This document shows positions 7,037 to 14,542 of a stretch of DNA of 16,071 bases, one piece after another. The translations under genes were made by a program, and so were the position numbers. The DNA comes from DAOPZC01 sp035353175. Lineage in GTDB: Bacteria; Verrucomicrobiota; Kiritimatiellia; RFP12; UBA1067. The DNA is taken from positions 1 to 16,071 of the forward strand of contig DAOPZC010000084.1 of the NCBI GenBank assembly GCA_035353175.1, written 5' to 3'. Below the pieces are notes generated by a model. It worked only from the letters and a program-made list of their open reading frames with translations. It had not been told where the DNA came from and did not search any database. Position 1 is the first letter of the stretch, and each line of letters starts with the position of its first letter.

Positions 7037-7078
7037 GAATGCAATTCCGGGATGTCACTGCGCGGGCGGGTTTGCGGA

Positions 7079-7537
7079 TCAGGGCCGTTTCCCGCTTTGC
7101 TTGGCCGTCCGGGCACCATCGCTTTTGCGTCGCTGCTGCAAGAGGATCGCCAGCACGATCGCGGTTGCGGCCGCCAGCGACAGTCGGATCAAACGCGCCG
7201 GGGCCTTCGGTCGGGGGCGTGGCGGCGTCTGCGCCGCCATCGGTTCCGCAGACAGCCGATGCAGCTCTTGGTCGGTCTGGCTGGACCGCATCCAGTCGTC
7301 CACGCGGTCCGCCGGCAAGGCGCGGATTTTCTCGGCCCGCTGCTTGGCCGCGGCGCGGCGGTTCTCCCGTTCGGCCAGCGGAACGGATCCTTGCGCCGCG
7401 GCGCGCGCATCCTCGTCCAGTTTGTCGCGGACCGCGAATTCGGGCACCAGGCTCTCCTCGACGATGGCATGCGCGGAGAGGCACACCCCGGCGACGGCGG
7501 CACACACGGTCAAGCGAAGGAAGGGGATCGTATTCAC
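7079..7537 (-). CDS. Uncharacterised small membrane/envelope protein of the pilin operon
   Basis: The product has 152 residues from a GTG at 7537. The GTG overlaps the TGA of the preceding gene by 4 bases (GTGA), so translation is probably coupled and the start is well supported. Residues 1-24 look like a signal peptide (LRLTVCAAVAGVCLSAHA). Residues 28-100 are charged and helical (EESLVPEF, DEDARAAA, AERENRRAAAKQRAEKIRALPADRVDDWM). A proline-rich spacer (PPRPRPKAP, 105-113) precedes a hydrophobic helix (LIRLSLAAATAIVLAILL, 116-133) and a basic tail. The topology suggests a periplasmic domain anchored by a C-terminal membrane helix with a cytoplasmic basic end. I recognise no family. Its position as the last gene of the minor-pilin operon suggests a pilus assembly or anchoring role; this is inference. 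Confidence 0.75.
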   Translation of the reverse strand: MNTIPFLRLTVCAAVAGVCLSAHAIVEESLVPEFAVRDKLDEDARAAAQGSVPLAERENRRAAAKQRAEKIRALPADRVDDWMRSSQTDQELHRLSAEPMAAQTPPRPRPKAPARLIRLSLAAATAIVLAILLQQRRKSDGARTAKQSGKRP

Positions 7538-9270
7538 GGCAGCACCTCTTGCCAGCTGATCACGCGCGGCGTGGCGGGGGACATCGGCAGGTAAATGAAG
7601 AAATCTACGCCGTCGGGACTCGTCGAGCCGAGGCGGATGTCCCAGTTGAACCTCACGGTCGAACCGTAGATGATCCCCTCGTCCCGGCAGATGAGCGCGC
7701 CGTTGATTTGGCATTGTCCGATCGTGCCCATCGTGGCGTGGTTGTTGTAGAGCACCGCATCGATTTGGGTGATGGCTGCTTTCTGCGCGTTCTTGCCGAT
7801 CACATAATCGCCGGCCGCGCTCTCGTAATAGCGGCGGGCCGATTCGGCGGAGGGCAGCCACTTTTTTGTTTTCTTGTCGTAAACGTACTCCACTTTTTTC
7901 CCGGAGTCTTTGGCGGTGTAGTCCCCGCTGAAGGTCGAGTCGTAGCCGATCGAGGCGTCGGTGGGGTCGCTCGCGTAAGCATTTACGAAGGGCGGTGTGA
8001 TGTACTGCTGCACGCTGGCCATCCATGCGGAATTCGTGTAGTTCCCGAGCACGATGTTGCCCTTTGCGGCCAGCCCAAGCATATCGCTCGATTCGTTCTT
8101 TTTCACGGTCTGAGTCGGATCATTGTCGGGCTTTGACCAAGAAGGCGGATTCTTATACGTCAGGTTGCCGACGATGTAGATGTTCCGTCCCGAATAGATG
8201 GCGCCTTGTCCCGTGACCGTTCCTTTGATGATGACGTCGCTGTCGACCACGACGGGCCCGTCGATCTCGATCGGCTTCGAGGTCCCGTCCAGCACGATGC
8301 AGCCTTTGTCGGCCCCGTTGGCGAGGCCGGAGGGGCCGGCGCCGCTGTAGCAACCGTCCACCAAGACGTTGCCGCCCTGCTTGATGGTGGCGCCGGCGTT
8401 GTTGGCGATCTCCCGGTAGTCGGCCAGATCGCCGAGAAAGGGCATTTCCAGCGATTCCTGATAGGGCAGCAGTTCGTTTGATCCCTCGTAGCCCATTTCC
8501 CACGTGTCGCCTCCGGCGGCGGTCGGGCTGGTCGGGCGCGTTCTCAGGTTGTTCTCGCTCCAGTACTGCGCCAGCGTAAAAAACTGGGCGGTTCCCGAAA
8601 TGGCGCCCAGCGACCCCAGCTCGCTGTTCGCGGCCGCGTAGGCGGAGCCGTTGACCCAGGATTTCCCGTCCAGAAACAGGTTCCCGTTGGCGCGGATGTT
8701 GCCGTTCGCCGTCACGCCGCCGCCCATGAACCACCCGTAGTTGTTGACGAAGTAGGCGTAGTCGAAAACCGAGGAGCGCCGCAGCGCATACTCCACCGTT
8801 TCCTCGATGATTTTGGAAATGGTGACGCCCGAGGGCGATTTGCACGTGGCGGTGGCTCGCAAGGTCAGGCGCGCGAACTGTCGGATGGAACTGCTGGCGG
8901 AGCGTTCCATGTCCGTCAGCGAGACCGTCACGACGCAGCCGTTGAGCGTCTGGTTCTGCATCAGGTAGCTGATGTAGCCGGCGGTCCCGATGCTTTGGCC
9001 GGAGTGGCTGTCGAACCACGACAGGTTGTTCCACGTCGTCGGATAGGCGGCGTAGTAGGCCCTGAAGTCGCGGAAGATGTCGGCTTTCTCCTTGTCGAGC
9101 GCGGACTGGGCGCTCAGCCGGCACAGGGAGCCGGTGGTGTAGACGCCCGCCGCCCGGGTCCCGTTCAGAATGTATTCCAGCGCGCCGCCCGCGATGATGC
9201 CGACCACCAGCAGGCAGGCCACGACGACCGGCATGACAAATCCGGCGGACGGTTTAGACGTGTCGTTCAT
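7534..9270 (-). CDS. PilX-like pilus assembly protein with long beta-rich passenger
   Basis: The 578-residue product starts at the ATG at 9270, with GAAGGAG 8-14 bases upstream. A short polar leader ends in AGF, then comes a hydrophobic N-terminal helix (VMPVVVACLLVVGIIAGGALEYI, about 12-34), as in PilX-like minor pilins. The usual Glu at +5 is absent, so processing by prepilin peptidase is uncertain. Residues 40-165 resemble an alpha/beta pilin-type domain (SLCRLSAQSALDKEKADIFRDF). Two beta-rich stretches follow with alternating hydrophobic residues and N-G or D-G turns (about 185-225, GVTANGNIRANGNLFLDG; about 325-375, IEIDGPVVVDSDVIIKG), reminiscent of bactofilin-like or beta-helix folds. 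It is far longer than a typical PilX (about 200 residues). It sits directly after two prepilin genes (12-base gap) and overlaps the next gene by 4 bases. It probably forms an extracellular pilus-tip or cell-surface component; the exact role is unknown. Confidence 0.75.
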   Translation of the reverse strand: MNDTSKPSAGFVMPVVVACLLVVGIIAGGALEYILNGTRAAGVYTTGSLCRLSAQSALDKEKADIFRDFRAYYAAYPTTWNNLSWFDSHSGQSIGTAGYISYLMQNQTLNGCVVTVSLTDMERSASSSIRQFARLTLRATATCKSPSGVTISKIIEETVEYALRRSSVFDYAYFVNNYGWFMGGGVTANGNIRANGNLFLDGKSWVNGSAYAAANSELGSLGAISGTAQFFTLAQYWSENNLRTRPTSPTAAGGDTWEMGYEGSNELLPYQESLEMPFLGDLADYREIANNAGATIKQGGNVLVDGCYSGAGPSGLANGADKGCIVLDGTSKPIEIDGPVVVDSDVIIKGTVTGQGAIYSGRNIYIVGNLTYKNPPSWSKPDNDPTQTVKKNESSDMLGLAAKGNIVLGNYTNSAWMASVQQYITPPFVNAYASDPTDASIGYDSTFSGDYTAKDSGKKVEYVYDKKTKKWLPSAESARRYYESAAGDYVIGKNAQKAAITQIDAVLYNNHATMGTIGQCQINGALICRDEGIIYGSTVRFNWDIRLGSTSPDGVDFFIYLPMSPATPRVISWQEVLP

Positions 9271-9282
9271 AGCGTGGCTCCT

Positions 9283-9819
9283 TCACGGGTTCATGATCTG
9301 GACTTGCGCCTGACTCTGCTGCTTGTATTTCCGGGTGGAGACTTGAAGTGCGAGATCTAAATTGATGATGACCGTGCCGGTATCGTTCGACACGACTTGA
9401 AAAATCTCTTCTGTCTGAAAGACCGGCGTCCCGCCCGCGATCCATTTCGCCTTGCCCCGGTCCGCGGACAGCTTTTTGTCGCTGCCGAGGGCGAGGCGGT
9501 TCGAAGCCCCTTTCTTGGGTTTAAATTTCAAACCGTTGCCCCCCTTGTTCTTCTTGTTCTCCACCGACAATTCGCTCAGGCTGGCGTTCATGAGTCCGCC
9601 TTCTTCCGGGACGATGTTGAAGAGCAGTTTTTCGCGCAAGGCGCGCGACTGCAAGGTCAGTTCAAGGTCGGCCACGGTCTCTTCGAGCAACCGCTGCGAC
9701 GAGACCAGCGCCGCGATGGCCTGGGACATGATGACCGCGGTCAGCGCGGTCGAGATCATCAGTTCGGTCAGCGTGAATCCGTTCCGCCGCCTTTTTCGTT
9801 TATTTGGTGCCACCTGCAT
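9283..9819 (-). CDS. Type IV prepilin-like minor pilin (PilW/PulJ-like)
   Basis: This 178-residue protein has a basic leader (NKRKRRRNG) and a canonical prepilin peptidase site, G14|F15-T-L-T-E19 (Glu at +5), followed by the hydrophobic spine LMISTALTAVIMSQAIAALVSSQ. The globular part is short and lysine-rich in the middle (VENKKNKGGNG, KPKKGA), ending in a beta-rich segment (TGTVIINLDLALQVS). It should be processed by PilD and inserted as a minor pilin or pseudopilin. The position after another prepilin and before the PilX-like gene suggests the PilW/PulJ slot; sequence alone does not fix the subtype. AGGA lies about 8 bases before the ATG at 9819. The gap to the upstream gene is 10 bases and to the downstream gene 12 bases. 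Confidence 0.85.
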   Translation of the reverse strand: MQVAPNKRKRRRNGFTLTELMISTALTAVIMSQAIAALVSSQRLLEETVADLELTLQSRALREKLLFNIVPEEGGLMNASLSELSVENKKNKGGNGLKFKPKKGASNRLALGSDKKLSADRGKAKWIAGGTPVFQTEEIFQVVSNDTGTVIINLDLALQVSTRKYKQQSQAQVQIMNP

Positions 9820-9829
9820 CGGTTAGTCC

Positions 9830-10333
9830 TCACGGGGTGTTCCGGAAGAGATTTCGCTCGACGCGGTGTCGCTCGATGACATAGGGGGTCGGCAGGCGGC
9901 CCCAGCCCCCGTCGGGAAGCGGCCACACGACATCGGTGATGATCTGCCAGTGCGTGACCGGCGTGCCCACGGGAAGGACGGACAGGCAATACGTGGCGTG
10001 CTGGCCCGCGAGCCAAACGCTCGTGCGGTCTTCGGCCACGGTGCGCCATTCCGTATGATCAACGGCGAAATTGTCTTCGAACCACGAGGTCTTCCGGTTG
10101 AAGGTTTCCCAGGCGACGTCGTAGGCGAGGGCGTCTGCCGCCAGACGCCACTTGAGGTTTGACGCGCTCCGACGGCAGAAGAGCAGGGCCTCGAACAGGA
10201 CCAGAAACAGCAGGAGGCTGATGGCCGAAGCAAACACGACCTCGAACAACGTGAATCCGCCTCGCCCGCCGGGGAAAGAGGCGCTCTTCCGCAGATGACC
10301 GTTCCTGCGGTTGCCGAAAGGCCACGGTTTCAT
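9830..10333 (-). CDS. Type IV prepilin-like minor pilin (PilV/GspJ-like)
   Basis: This 167-residue protein has a 26-residue basic leader and the prepilin motif G26|FTLFE (Glu31 at +5), followed by the hydrophobic helix VVFASAISLLLFLVLFEALLFCRR. The leader is longer than the usual 6-15 residues. A purine-rich AGAGGAAG lies about 9 bases before the ATG at 10333, so this start is kept. The globular domain is rich in Trp and Arg (TSWFEDNFAVDHTEW, VVWPLPDGGWGRLPTPYVIERH) and is not recognisable beyond the pilin class. It is the first gene of the compact four-gene pilin-region operon and should be cut by PilD. The PilV-like label rests on gene order. Confidence 0.85.
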   Translation of the reverse strand: MKPWPFGNRRNGHLRKSASFPGGRGGFTLFEVVFASAISLLLFLVLFEALLFCRRSASNLKWRLAADALAYDVAWETFNRKTSWFEDNFAVDHTEWRTVAEDRTSVWLAGQHATYCLSVLPVGTPVTHWQIITDVVWPLPDGGWGRLPTPYVIERHRVERNLFRNTP

Positions 10334-10465
10334 CCTCAGGACTTCCTCTCATATGCGCGGGACTCAGGCCGCCCCCGAAGAGGCGTCCTGCGCTGGGTGT
10401 TATGTGCCGGGTTCTTCATATAAACAGTAAACGACAGTATCAGGAAAAAGTTCATGCCGCGAGGA

Positions 10466-10481
10466 ATTATTTCAAAATAAT
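10466..10481. repeat. AT-rich perfect inverted repeat upstream of the pilin operon
   Basis: ATTATTT (10466-10472) and AAATAAT (10475-10481) are exact inverted copies with a 2-base centre, standing out in an otherwise GC-rich region. It lies 133 bases upstream of the first prepilin start and 63 bases after the HU-zinc-ribbon gene. The 210-base gap holds nothing else I can support. It could be an operator, a bent-DNA site or an up-element; the role is inferred from position. Confidence 0.5.
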
Positions 10482-10543
10482 CACATGATGGTCCCGTATA
10501 TGAGTGAATGTGCCGCCTGTTGCGGAGGGGCGCGTGTTCCGGC

Positions 10544-11491
10544 TCACATGTCGTCCGGGACTTCGATGCGGATCGTGCGCGCCCGCATGTCCTTGAGATC
10601 CGTGGCCGCGACTTTCTTCTGGTCGAGGTCGCTGCCGTGCAGCGTGCCGGGGTCGGAGAAGAAGGGCACTTCGAAGCTCGCACCGCACGCGGGGCATTCT
10701 GAGGCGGATCCCGCCATGTCGGCCGGCGCCTCGATCTCCTGGCGGCAGTTTTTGCAGAAGAAGGAGAGCATGCGCTTGGAGGGCAGCGTCTTTTGGACGG
10801 CGGGCGCGCTGGCATTGTCAAAACCCAAGGCGGCCAGGTCGATGCGAATGGTTTGCCCGCCTTTGCTCTTCAGATCCCCTCCCGGGGTCGGGCTGGCCGC
10901 GGGGTCTGGGGCCGCATTGGGAGCGGCTGGCGCTGGAGCGGCGGCCGGTGCGGGGGCGGCGGCCGGTGCGGGGGCGGCGGCCGGTGCGGGCAAGGGCTTG
11001 CCGTGCAGCGTGCCGGGTTCGGATTCTGTGGGCACCGTGACGGACGCCCCGCAGGCGGGGCACTGGGCCTGTACGCCGGCGGCCGACAGTGGCGCCTCGA
11101 TCTCCTGCCGACACTGCTTACAGCAGAACGAGACGGCGGTTGAGAAGTCTTCGTGAACCTGCGGAGGGACCTCCTTTGGGAGGACCGTGATCAGGTTGTC
11201 CGGGGTGGGTGTGACAGCGTTGCGCGCCTTTTTCAATACGCGCACCCGCAGGGTGTCGTGCTCAGCAATGAGAATCGTTTCTCCGGATTGAGGATTTTTC
11301 ATCTTCCTCGCCTTGCGCTTGATAACATCCAGTCGGCAGATTCCCGGAATAGTGAATCCTTGGTCACACGCCTCCCGATAGGCGATATGCCGCAATGCTT
11401 CCAGTACAAAACGGGCTGATTTCTGCGTGATCCCCGTGCTAAAAGCCAATTCCCGAACCAAGGTCGTCTTGTTATAGGTCGTTTTTTTCAT
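10544..11491 (-). CDS. HU/IHF-like DNA-binding domain fused to two zinc-ribbon modules
   Basis: The product has 315 residues. Residues 1-95 form an HU/IHF-type domain: helices KTTLVRELAFSTGITQKSARFVLEALR, then a beta-arm region with KARKMKNPQSGETI at 60-73. The latter corresponds to the R-N-P-x-T-G-E DNA-intercalating arm, with Pro67. Two copies of a zinc-ribbon module follow. The first has Cys124/127 and Cys144/147, the second Cys246/249 and Cys266/269, both as C-K-x-C-RQEIEAP...CPACGAS. Each module continues with PGTLHG and a TIRI strand (215-218 and 307-310). A low-complexity Ala-Pro linker (168-190) joins them. The HU domain should bend and bind DNA; the zinc ribbons may bind protein, RNA or DNA. 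The start ATG at 11491 has no clear Shine-Dalgarno. The gene lies upstream of, and on the same strand as, the pilin operon, so it might regulate it. Confidence 0.85.
   Translation of the reverse strand: MKKTTYNKTTLVRELAFSTGITQKSARFVLEALRHIAYREACDQGFTIPGICRLDVIKRKARKMKNPQSGETILIAEHDTLRVRVLKKARNAVTPTPDNLITVLPKEVPPQVHEDFSTAVSFCCKQCRQEIEAPLSAAGVQAQCPACGASVTVPTESEPGTLHGKPLPAPAAAPAPAAAPAPAAAPAPAAPNAAPDPAASPTPGGDLKSKGGQTIRIDLAALGFDNASAPAVQKTLPSKRMLSFFCKNCRQEIEAPADMAGSASECPACGASFEVPFFSDPGTLHGSDLDQKKVAATDLKDMRARTIRIEVPDDM
10938..10990. repeat. Three 18-bp tandem repeats encoding an Ala-Pro linker
   Basis: The unit GCGGCGGCCGGTGCGGGG occurs at 10938-10955 and 10956-10973, and a third copy, complete but for its last base, at 10974-10990. 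It encodes the Ala/Pro-rich linker of the HU-zinc-ribbon protein in 6-codon steps, so copy-number change would keep the frame. Confidence 0.85.
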
Positions 11492-11636
11492 TGCATTTGC
11501 TCATTAGAAGGTTAATAGTTAAGTCTATATGCAAGTAGTGTGCCAATACGTGGCTTTTGGGGCTGTGAATGTTTGGCATTAATTCTGCTTTTTAAGTTTT
11601 TTACGAAATGAATCTTGCGTTGGGGAACAGTCAATC

Positions 11637-12941
11637 ATGGCCATGAAATTCTGGTTTGGCAAAAAAGGTACGGAGCCGGATGAGAGCGCGGGCGCGACCG
11701 GTGCCCTTCCCGTGGCGACGCCGAATCGTGCGGAAAGTGGCGCTCCGCCGTCTCCCGCAGAATCGGCGACGTCTGCCGTGCCGCAAGGTCCGGACGCTGT
11801 TTCCGTCGGCGGAAGCCCGTCTGCCGGAATCCCGCCGGCACCCCGTGCGGCGGTGGACGTGGGTAGCGCGGCGCCGCTGCCCTTGGCGGTGTCGCCGCAG
11901 ACGGTGTCAGGGCCCGAGGCCGGAGTGAACAAGGGGAGCGCCTCTTCATCTCCTGCCGCGGAAACGGCCGACGTTCCGCGGACGGTACTGAAAGCGGTCG
12001 GAGGAATCGCCCCGGTCCGTTTGACGGCAGTGCACCCCGCAGGGAGTGGGCCGCAGACGGCGGGATCGGCCCCGGTCGCAGGTGCCGGACGCCCGGTTTT
12101 CGCGTTACGGCCGAAAAACGACTCGACGGCCGCGCCGGCCGCGGGGGCGGAGATAACGCCTCCGACGGGGGTTCAGACTGAAGGCGGCCCCGCTCCCGCC
12201 GGAAAAATGGCGGGCGGGCCTGGCGACGGGAACGAGCTGATCCGCCCGAAGACCGATCAGCGGGCGCTCTATTACCAGCTGATGAACGGTCTGTACGATG
12301 CGGTCCTGATCCTGGACGATCAGGGGCATGTCGTGGACTCCAGCAAGCGGGTGTCGGAACTCTTGGGGTATTCGCGCGAAGACACGTGGGACTTGGGCAT
12401 TGATAAGATCATTACCGGGATGACGCGGCAGATGTTCGAGCATCTCAGGCGCAGTTTGTCAGAGAGCAACCATGTGCTGATCGACGCGCGGTGCTCTCGC
12501 CAGGACGGCACCTCGTTCTCGGGCGAGGTTGGCGTGAGCACGCTCTCGCTGACCACCGGTTCAAATATCGTTTTCGCGATCCGCAATGTGGAACGGCGCA
12601 AGACCGCGATGGAGGACCTCCGCAAGTGTCAGGCGGCGCTCGACGTCGCGTTGGTGCCGGTGTTTGTGTGTGATACCGACGGGTTCTTCCAGATGGTCAA
12701 CCAGACGCTGCTCGACGCGTTCGGAATACCGGATGCGGCCCAGGCGAAAAGCGTGCGGTTCGTGGATCTGTTGCCCGATGCGGCCCGCTTTTTCCTGAGG
12801 GCGGCCTGCGGCGAGAAGGTCCATGAGAAGATCAGCGTCGCGACGCCGGACGGGATGCCGCTCAAACTCGAAATCTCCTTGGCACCGGTGCAGAGCGGCT
12901 CGAACATCACGGGCGTCGCGGGGTCGATCCTGCAGATGTGA
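11637..12941 (+). CDS. Cytoplasmic protein with two PAS domains and Pro/Ala-rich N-terminus
   Basis: The product has 434 residues. Residues 1-10 are MAMKFWFGKK; residues 11-200 are low-complexity and disordered-looking, dominated by Ala, Pro, Gly, Ser and Val. PAS 1 covers about 209-320 (YYQLMNGLYDAVLILDDQGHVVDSSKRVSELLGYSREDTWD, ending in IVFAIRNVERRKTA, a typical PAS/PAC border). PAS 2 covers about 330-432 (ALDVALVPVFVCDTDGFFQMVNQTLLDAFGI). No kinase, GGDEF, EAL or DNA-binding output is present, and there is no signal peptide or membrane segment, so it probably acts through protein contacts. No ligand-binding residues can be named. The Shine-Dalgarno (GGGGAA) is weak; ATGs at 11637 and 11643 are both possible. 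It is divergent from the HU-zinc-ribbon gene (145-base gap) and convergent with pilT (91-base gap), so a role in pilus control is a positional guess. Confidence 0.8.
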   Translation: MAMKFWFGKKGTEPDESAGATGALPVATPNRAESGAPPSPAESATSAVPQGPDAVSVGGSPSAGIPPAPRAAVDVGSAAPLPLAVSPQTVSGPEAGVNKGSASSSPAAETADVPRTVLKAVGGIAPVRLTAVHPAGSGPQTAGSAPVAGAGRPVFALRPKNDSTAAPAAGAEITPPTGVQTEGGPAPAGKMAGGPGDGNELIRPKTDQRALYYQLMNGLYDAVLILDDQGHVVDSSKRVSELLGYSREDTWDLGIDKIITGMTRQMFEHLRRSLSESNHVLIDARCSRQDGTSFSGEVGVSTLSLTTGSNIVFAIRNVERRKTAMEDLRKCQAALDVALVPVFVCDTDGFFQMVNQTLLDAFGIPDAAQAKSVRFVDLLPDAARFFLRAACGEKVHEKISVATPDGMPLKLEISLAPVQSGSNITGVAGSILQM

Positions 12942-12949
12942 GAAACGTA

Positions 12950-13056
12950 TTCCGCTTCCTGTTTGCCGCGGCAGGGCTTGCTTCCGGGGCTCTCCGGAAC
13001 GAGGAGCTGATTGGAAAGACGCTTTCCGCTTCCTATTCATCGCGGTAAGGCTTGTT
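12950..13056. repeat. Imperfect direct repeat of the pilT 3' end
   Basis: About 33 bases at 12950-12982 are matched at 13024-13056. Both begin TTCCGCTTCCT and share CGCGG and GGCTTG; most of the differences are transitions. The second copy contains the last codons and stop of pilT; the first lies in the noncoding gap after the PAS gene. Between them TTCCGG (12982-12987) and CCGGAA (12994-12999) can form a hairpin, without a T-run. Confidence 0.6.
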
Positions 13057-14508
13057 CTGTTCGAACATGGTGAGCCGCGTCGTGAGCGCGGCCGCGTGTG
13101 TCGTGTCGCCGTTCTGCGTGTAGATCGCGGCGGCCCGGCGGGTGGCGTCGAGCGCCCGGCGGAAAGAACCGTACTCCGCTTGGGCGGCGCCGAGCACCTC
13201 AAGGGCTGTCGCGTCTTTGTCGCGGAGCAGGTCGTTCGCCTTCTCGGCCAGTTTGACGGCCTCTTTGCCGTCCCGCAGTTCTGGGAACGGCGACGTCGCC
13301 AGGATCCACGCCACTTCGCACATCGCGCCGGTGTTCTTGGCGTCCTCGGCCAGGGCGGCCCGGGCAGTCTGCAAGAGTTCGCGCGATTTGGCCATACGCC
13401 CTTGGCGCAACGCCTCTTCGGCCTTTTTCTTGAAGTCCAGACTGATGCCGGCGAGCCGGAATTTGGTCTCGATGTCCACTTTGTCCACGGCCTTGATGTA
13501 GGCGTCTTCAGCGGTGATGATGCCTTTGGCCGCCAGGCGCGTGAGTTCGTCGCTGAAGGTCTGCATGCCCGCCGTTCGGCCGGTCTGCATCACCGACGGG
13601 ATCATGTGGGTCTTCGCCTCGCGGATCAGGGCCGAAACCGGCGTGTTGACGACCAGCACCTCGAAGGCGGCGATCCGCCCGCCCTCGATTTTTTTGCAGA
13701 GGGTTTGGGCCACGACGCCTTTGAGCGTATCGGCCAGCATGGAGCGGATCTGGTTCTGCTGTCCAGCCGGGAATTTGTCGATCATGCGTTCGACGGTCGA
13801 CGCCGCGCTGTTGGTGTGCAGGGTGGCGAAGACCAGGTGACCCGTTTCGGCGGTCTCGATGGCGATTTCCATGGTCTCAAGGTCGCGGATTTCGCCGATG
13901 AGCACGATGTCCGGGTCTTCGCGCAGGGCGGCGCGCAGCGCGCGGGCAAAGCTCGTGGTGTCGCGGTGGACCTCGCGCTGGTTGATGATGCACTGGTGCG
14001 GCGTGTGGACGAACTCGATCGGGTCTTCGATCGTGATGATGTGCTCGTTGCGCTGTCGGTTGATGTAGTCGATCATGGCCGACAGGGTGGTGGACTTGCC
14101 GCTGCCGGTCGGGCCGGTGACGATGACGAGGCCTTTTGAAAGCATGCAGAACTCGCGCATGACGTCCGGCAGGTTGAGGTCCTCGAAGGTTGGGATCCGC
14201 TCAGGAATCACGCGCAGGGACGCGCTCCACCCGCACATGTCGCGATACCCGTTGACGCGAAAACGCGCCGTGCCGGGAATCTCGTACGCGCAGTCGGTGT
14301 CCCACTCGTGCTCGAGCTGCCCGATGTTATCCTCCGGCATGATCTCTTTCACGAGGTCGAACACCTGCTGGCTGGAGAGCGCCGGCTCGCCGGCGATCGG
14401 CGAGAGGGTGCCGTGCACGCGGATGTATGGCGTGCGGCCTGCGCAGAGGTGCAGGTCGCTGCTTTCGCCGGAAACCAGCGGGACGAGGAAGCGGTCAATG
14501 AAAGCCAT
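13033..14508 (-). CDS. pilT: Type IV pilus retraction ATPase PilT with TPR-like C-terminal extension
   Basis: This 491-residue protein is longer than the usual PilT (about 345-375). The core (1-355) is complete. It has the N-terminal SSDLHL..G..P..R..G block (16-33), Walker A GPTGSGKST (132-140), the Asp box IITIEDPIE (157-165) with HQCIINQREV after it, Walker B IVLIGEIRD (201-209) and the His box TGHLVFATLHT (222-232). The PilT-type C-terminal motif (around 277-290, IAAFEVLVVNTPV) favours PilT/PilU over PilB. As a hexameric cytoplasmic ATPase it would power pilus disassembly and twitching. Residues 356-485 add helices with a tetratricopeptide look (KAEEALRQGRMAKSRELLQ; AWILATSPFPELRDGKEAVKLAEKA; EVLGAAQAEYGSFRRALDATRRAAAIY). 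AAGGA lies about 9 bases before the ATG. The gene starts 34 bases after the upstream secreted-protein gene and may be co-transcribed with it. Confidence 0.95.
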   Translation of the reverse strand: MAFIDRFLVPLVSGESSDLHLCAGRTPYIRVHGTLSPIAGEPALSSQQVFDLVKEIMPEDNIGQLEHEWDTDCAYEIPGTARFRVNGYRDMCGWSASLRVIPERIPTFEDLNLPDVMREFCMLSKGLVIVTGPTGSGKSTTLSAMIDYINRQRNEHIITIEDPIEFVHTPHQCIINQREVHRDTTSFARALRAALREDPDIVLIGEIRDLETMEIAIETAETGHLVFATLHTNSAASTVERMIDKFPAGQQNQIRSMLADTLKGVVAQTLCKKIEGGRIAAFEVLVVNTPVSALIREAKTHMIPSVMQTGRTAGMQTFSDELTRLAAKGIITAEDAYIKAVDKVDIETKFRLAGISLDFKKKAEEALRQGRMAKSRELLQTARAALAEDAKNTGAMCEVAWILATSPFPELRDGKEAVKLAEKANDLLRDKDATALEVLGAAQAEYGSFRRALDATRRAAAIYTQNGDTTHAAALTTRLTMFEQNKPYRDE

Positions 14509-14542
14509 GGCTCTGTTCCTTTGACGTTAGCGGATCATGCGG

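Noticed and set aside
6243..7559. 438-codon plus-strand ORF opposite rnfE and the 152-residue protein gene
   Set aside because: It is the antisense shadow of high-GC genes; its charged, repetitive composition (E/D/R/G/A) and lack of a start signal contrast with the clear RnfE on the other strand.
10938..10990. Tandem repeats as a possible CRISPR-like array
   Set aside because: The units abut with no spacers and encode an Ala-Pro linker in frame; it is a coding minisatellite.
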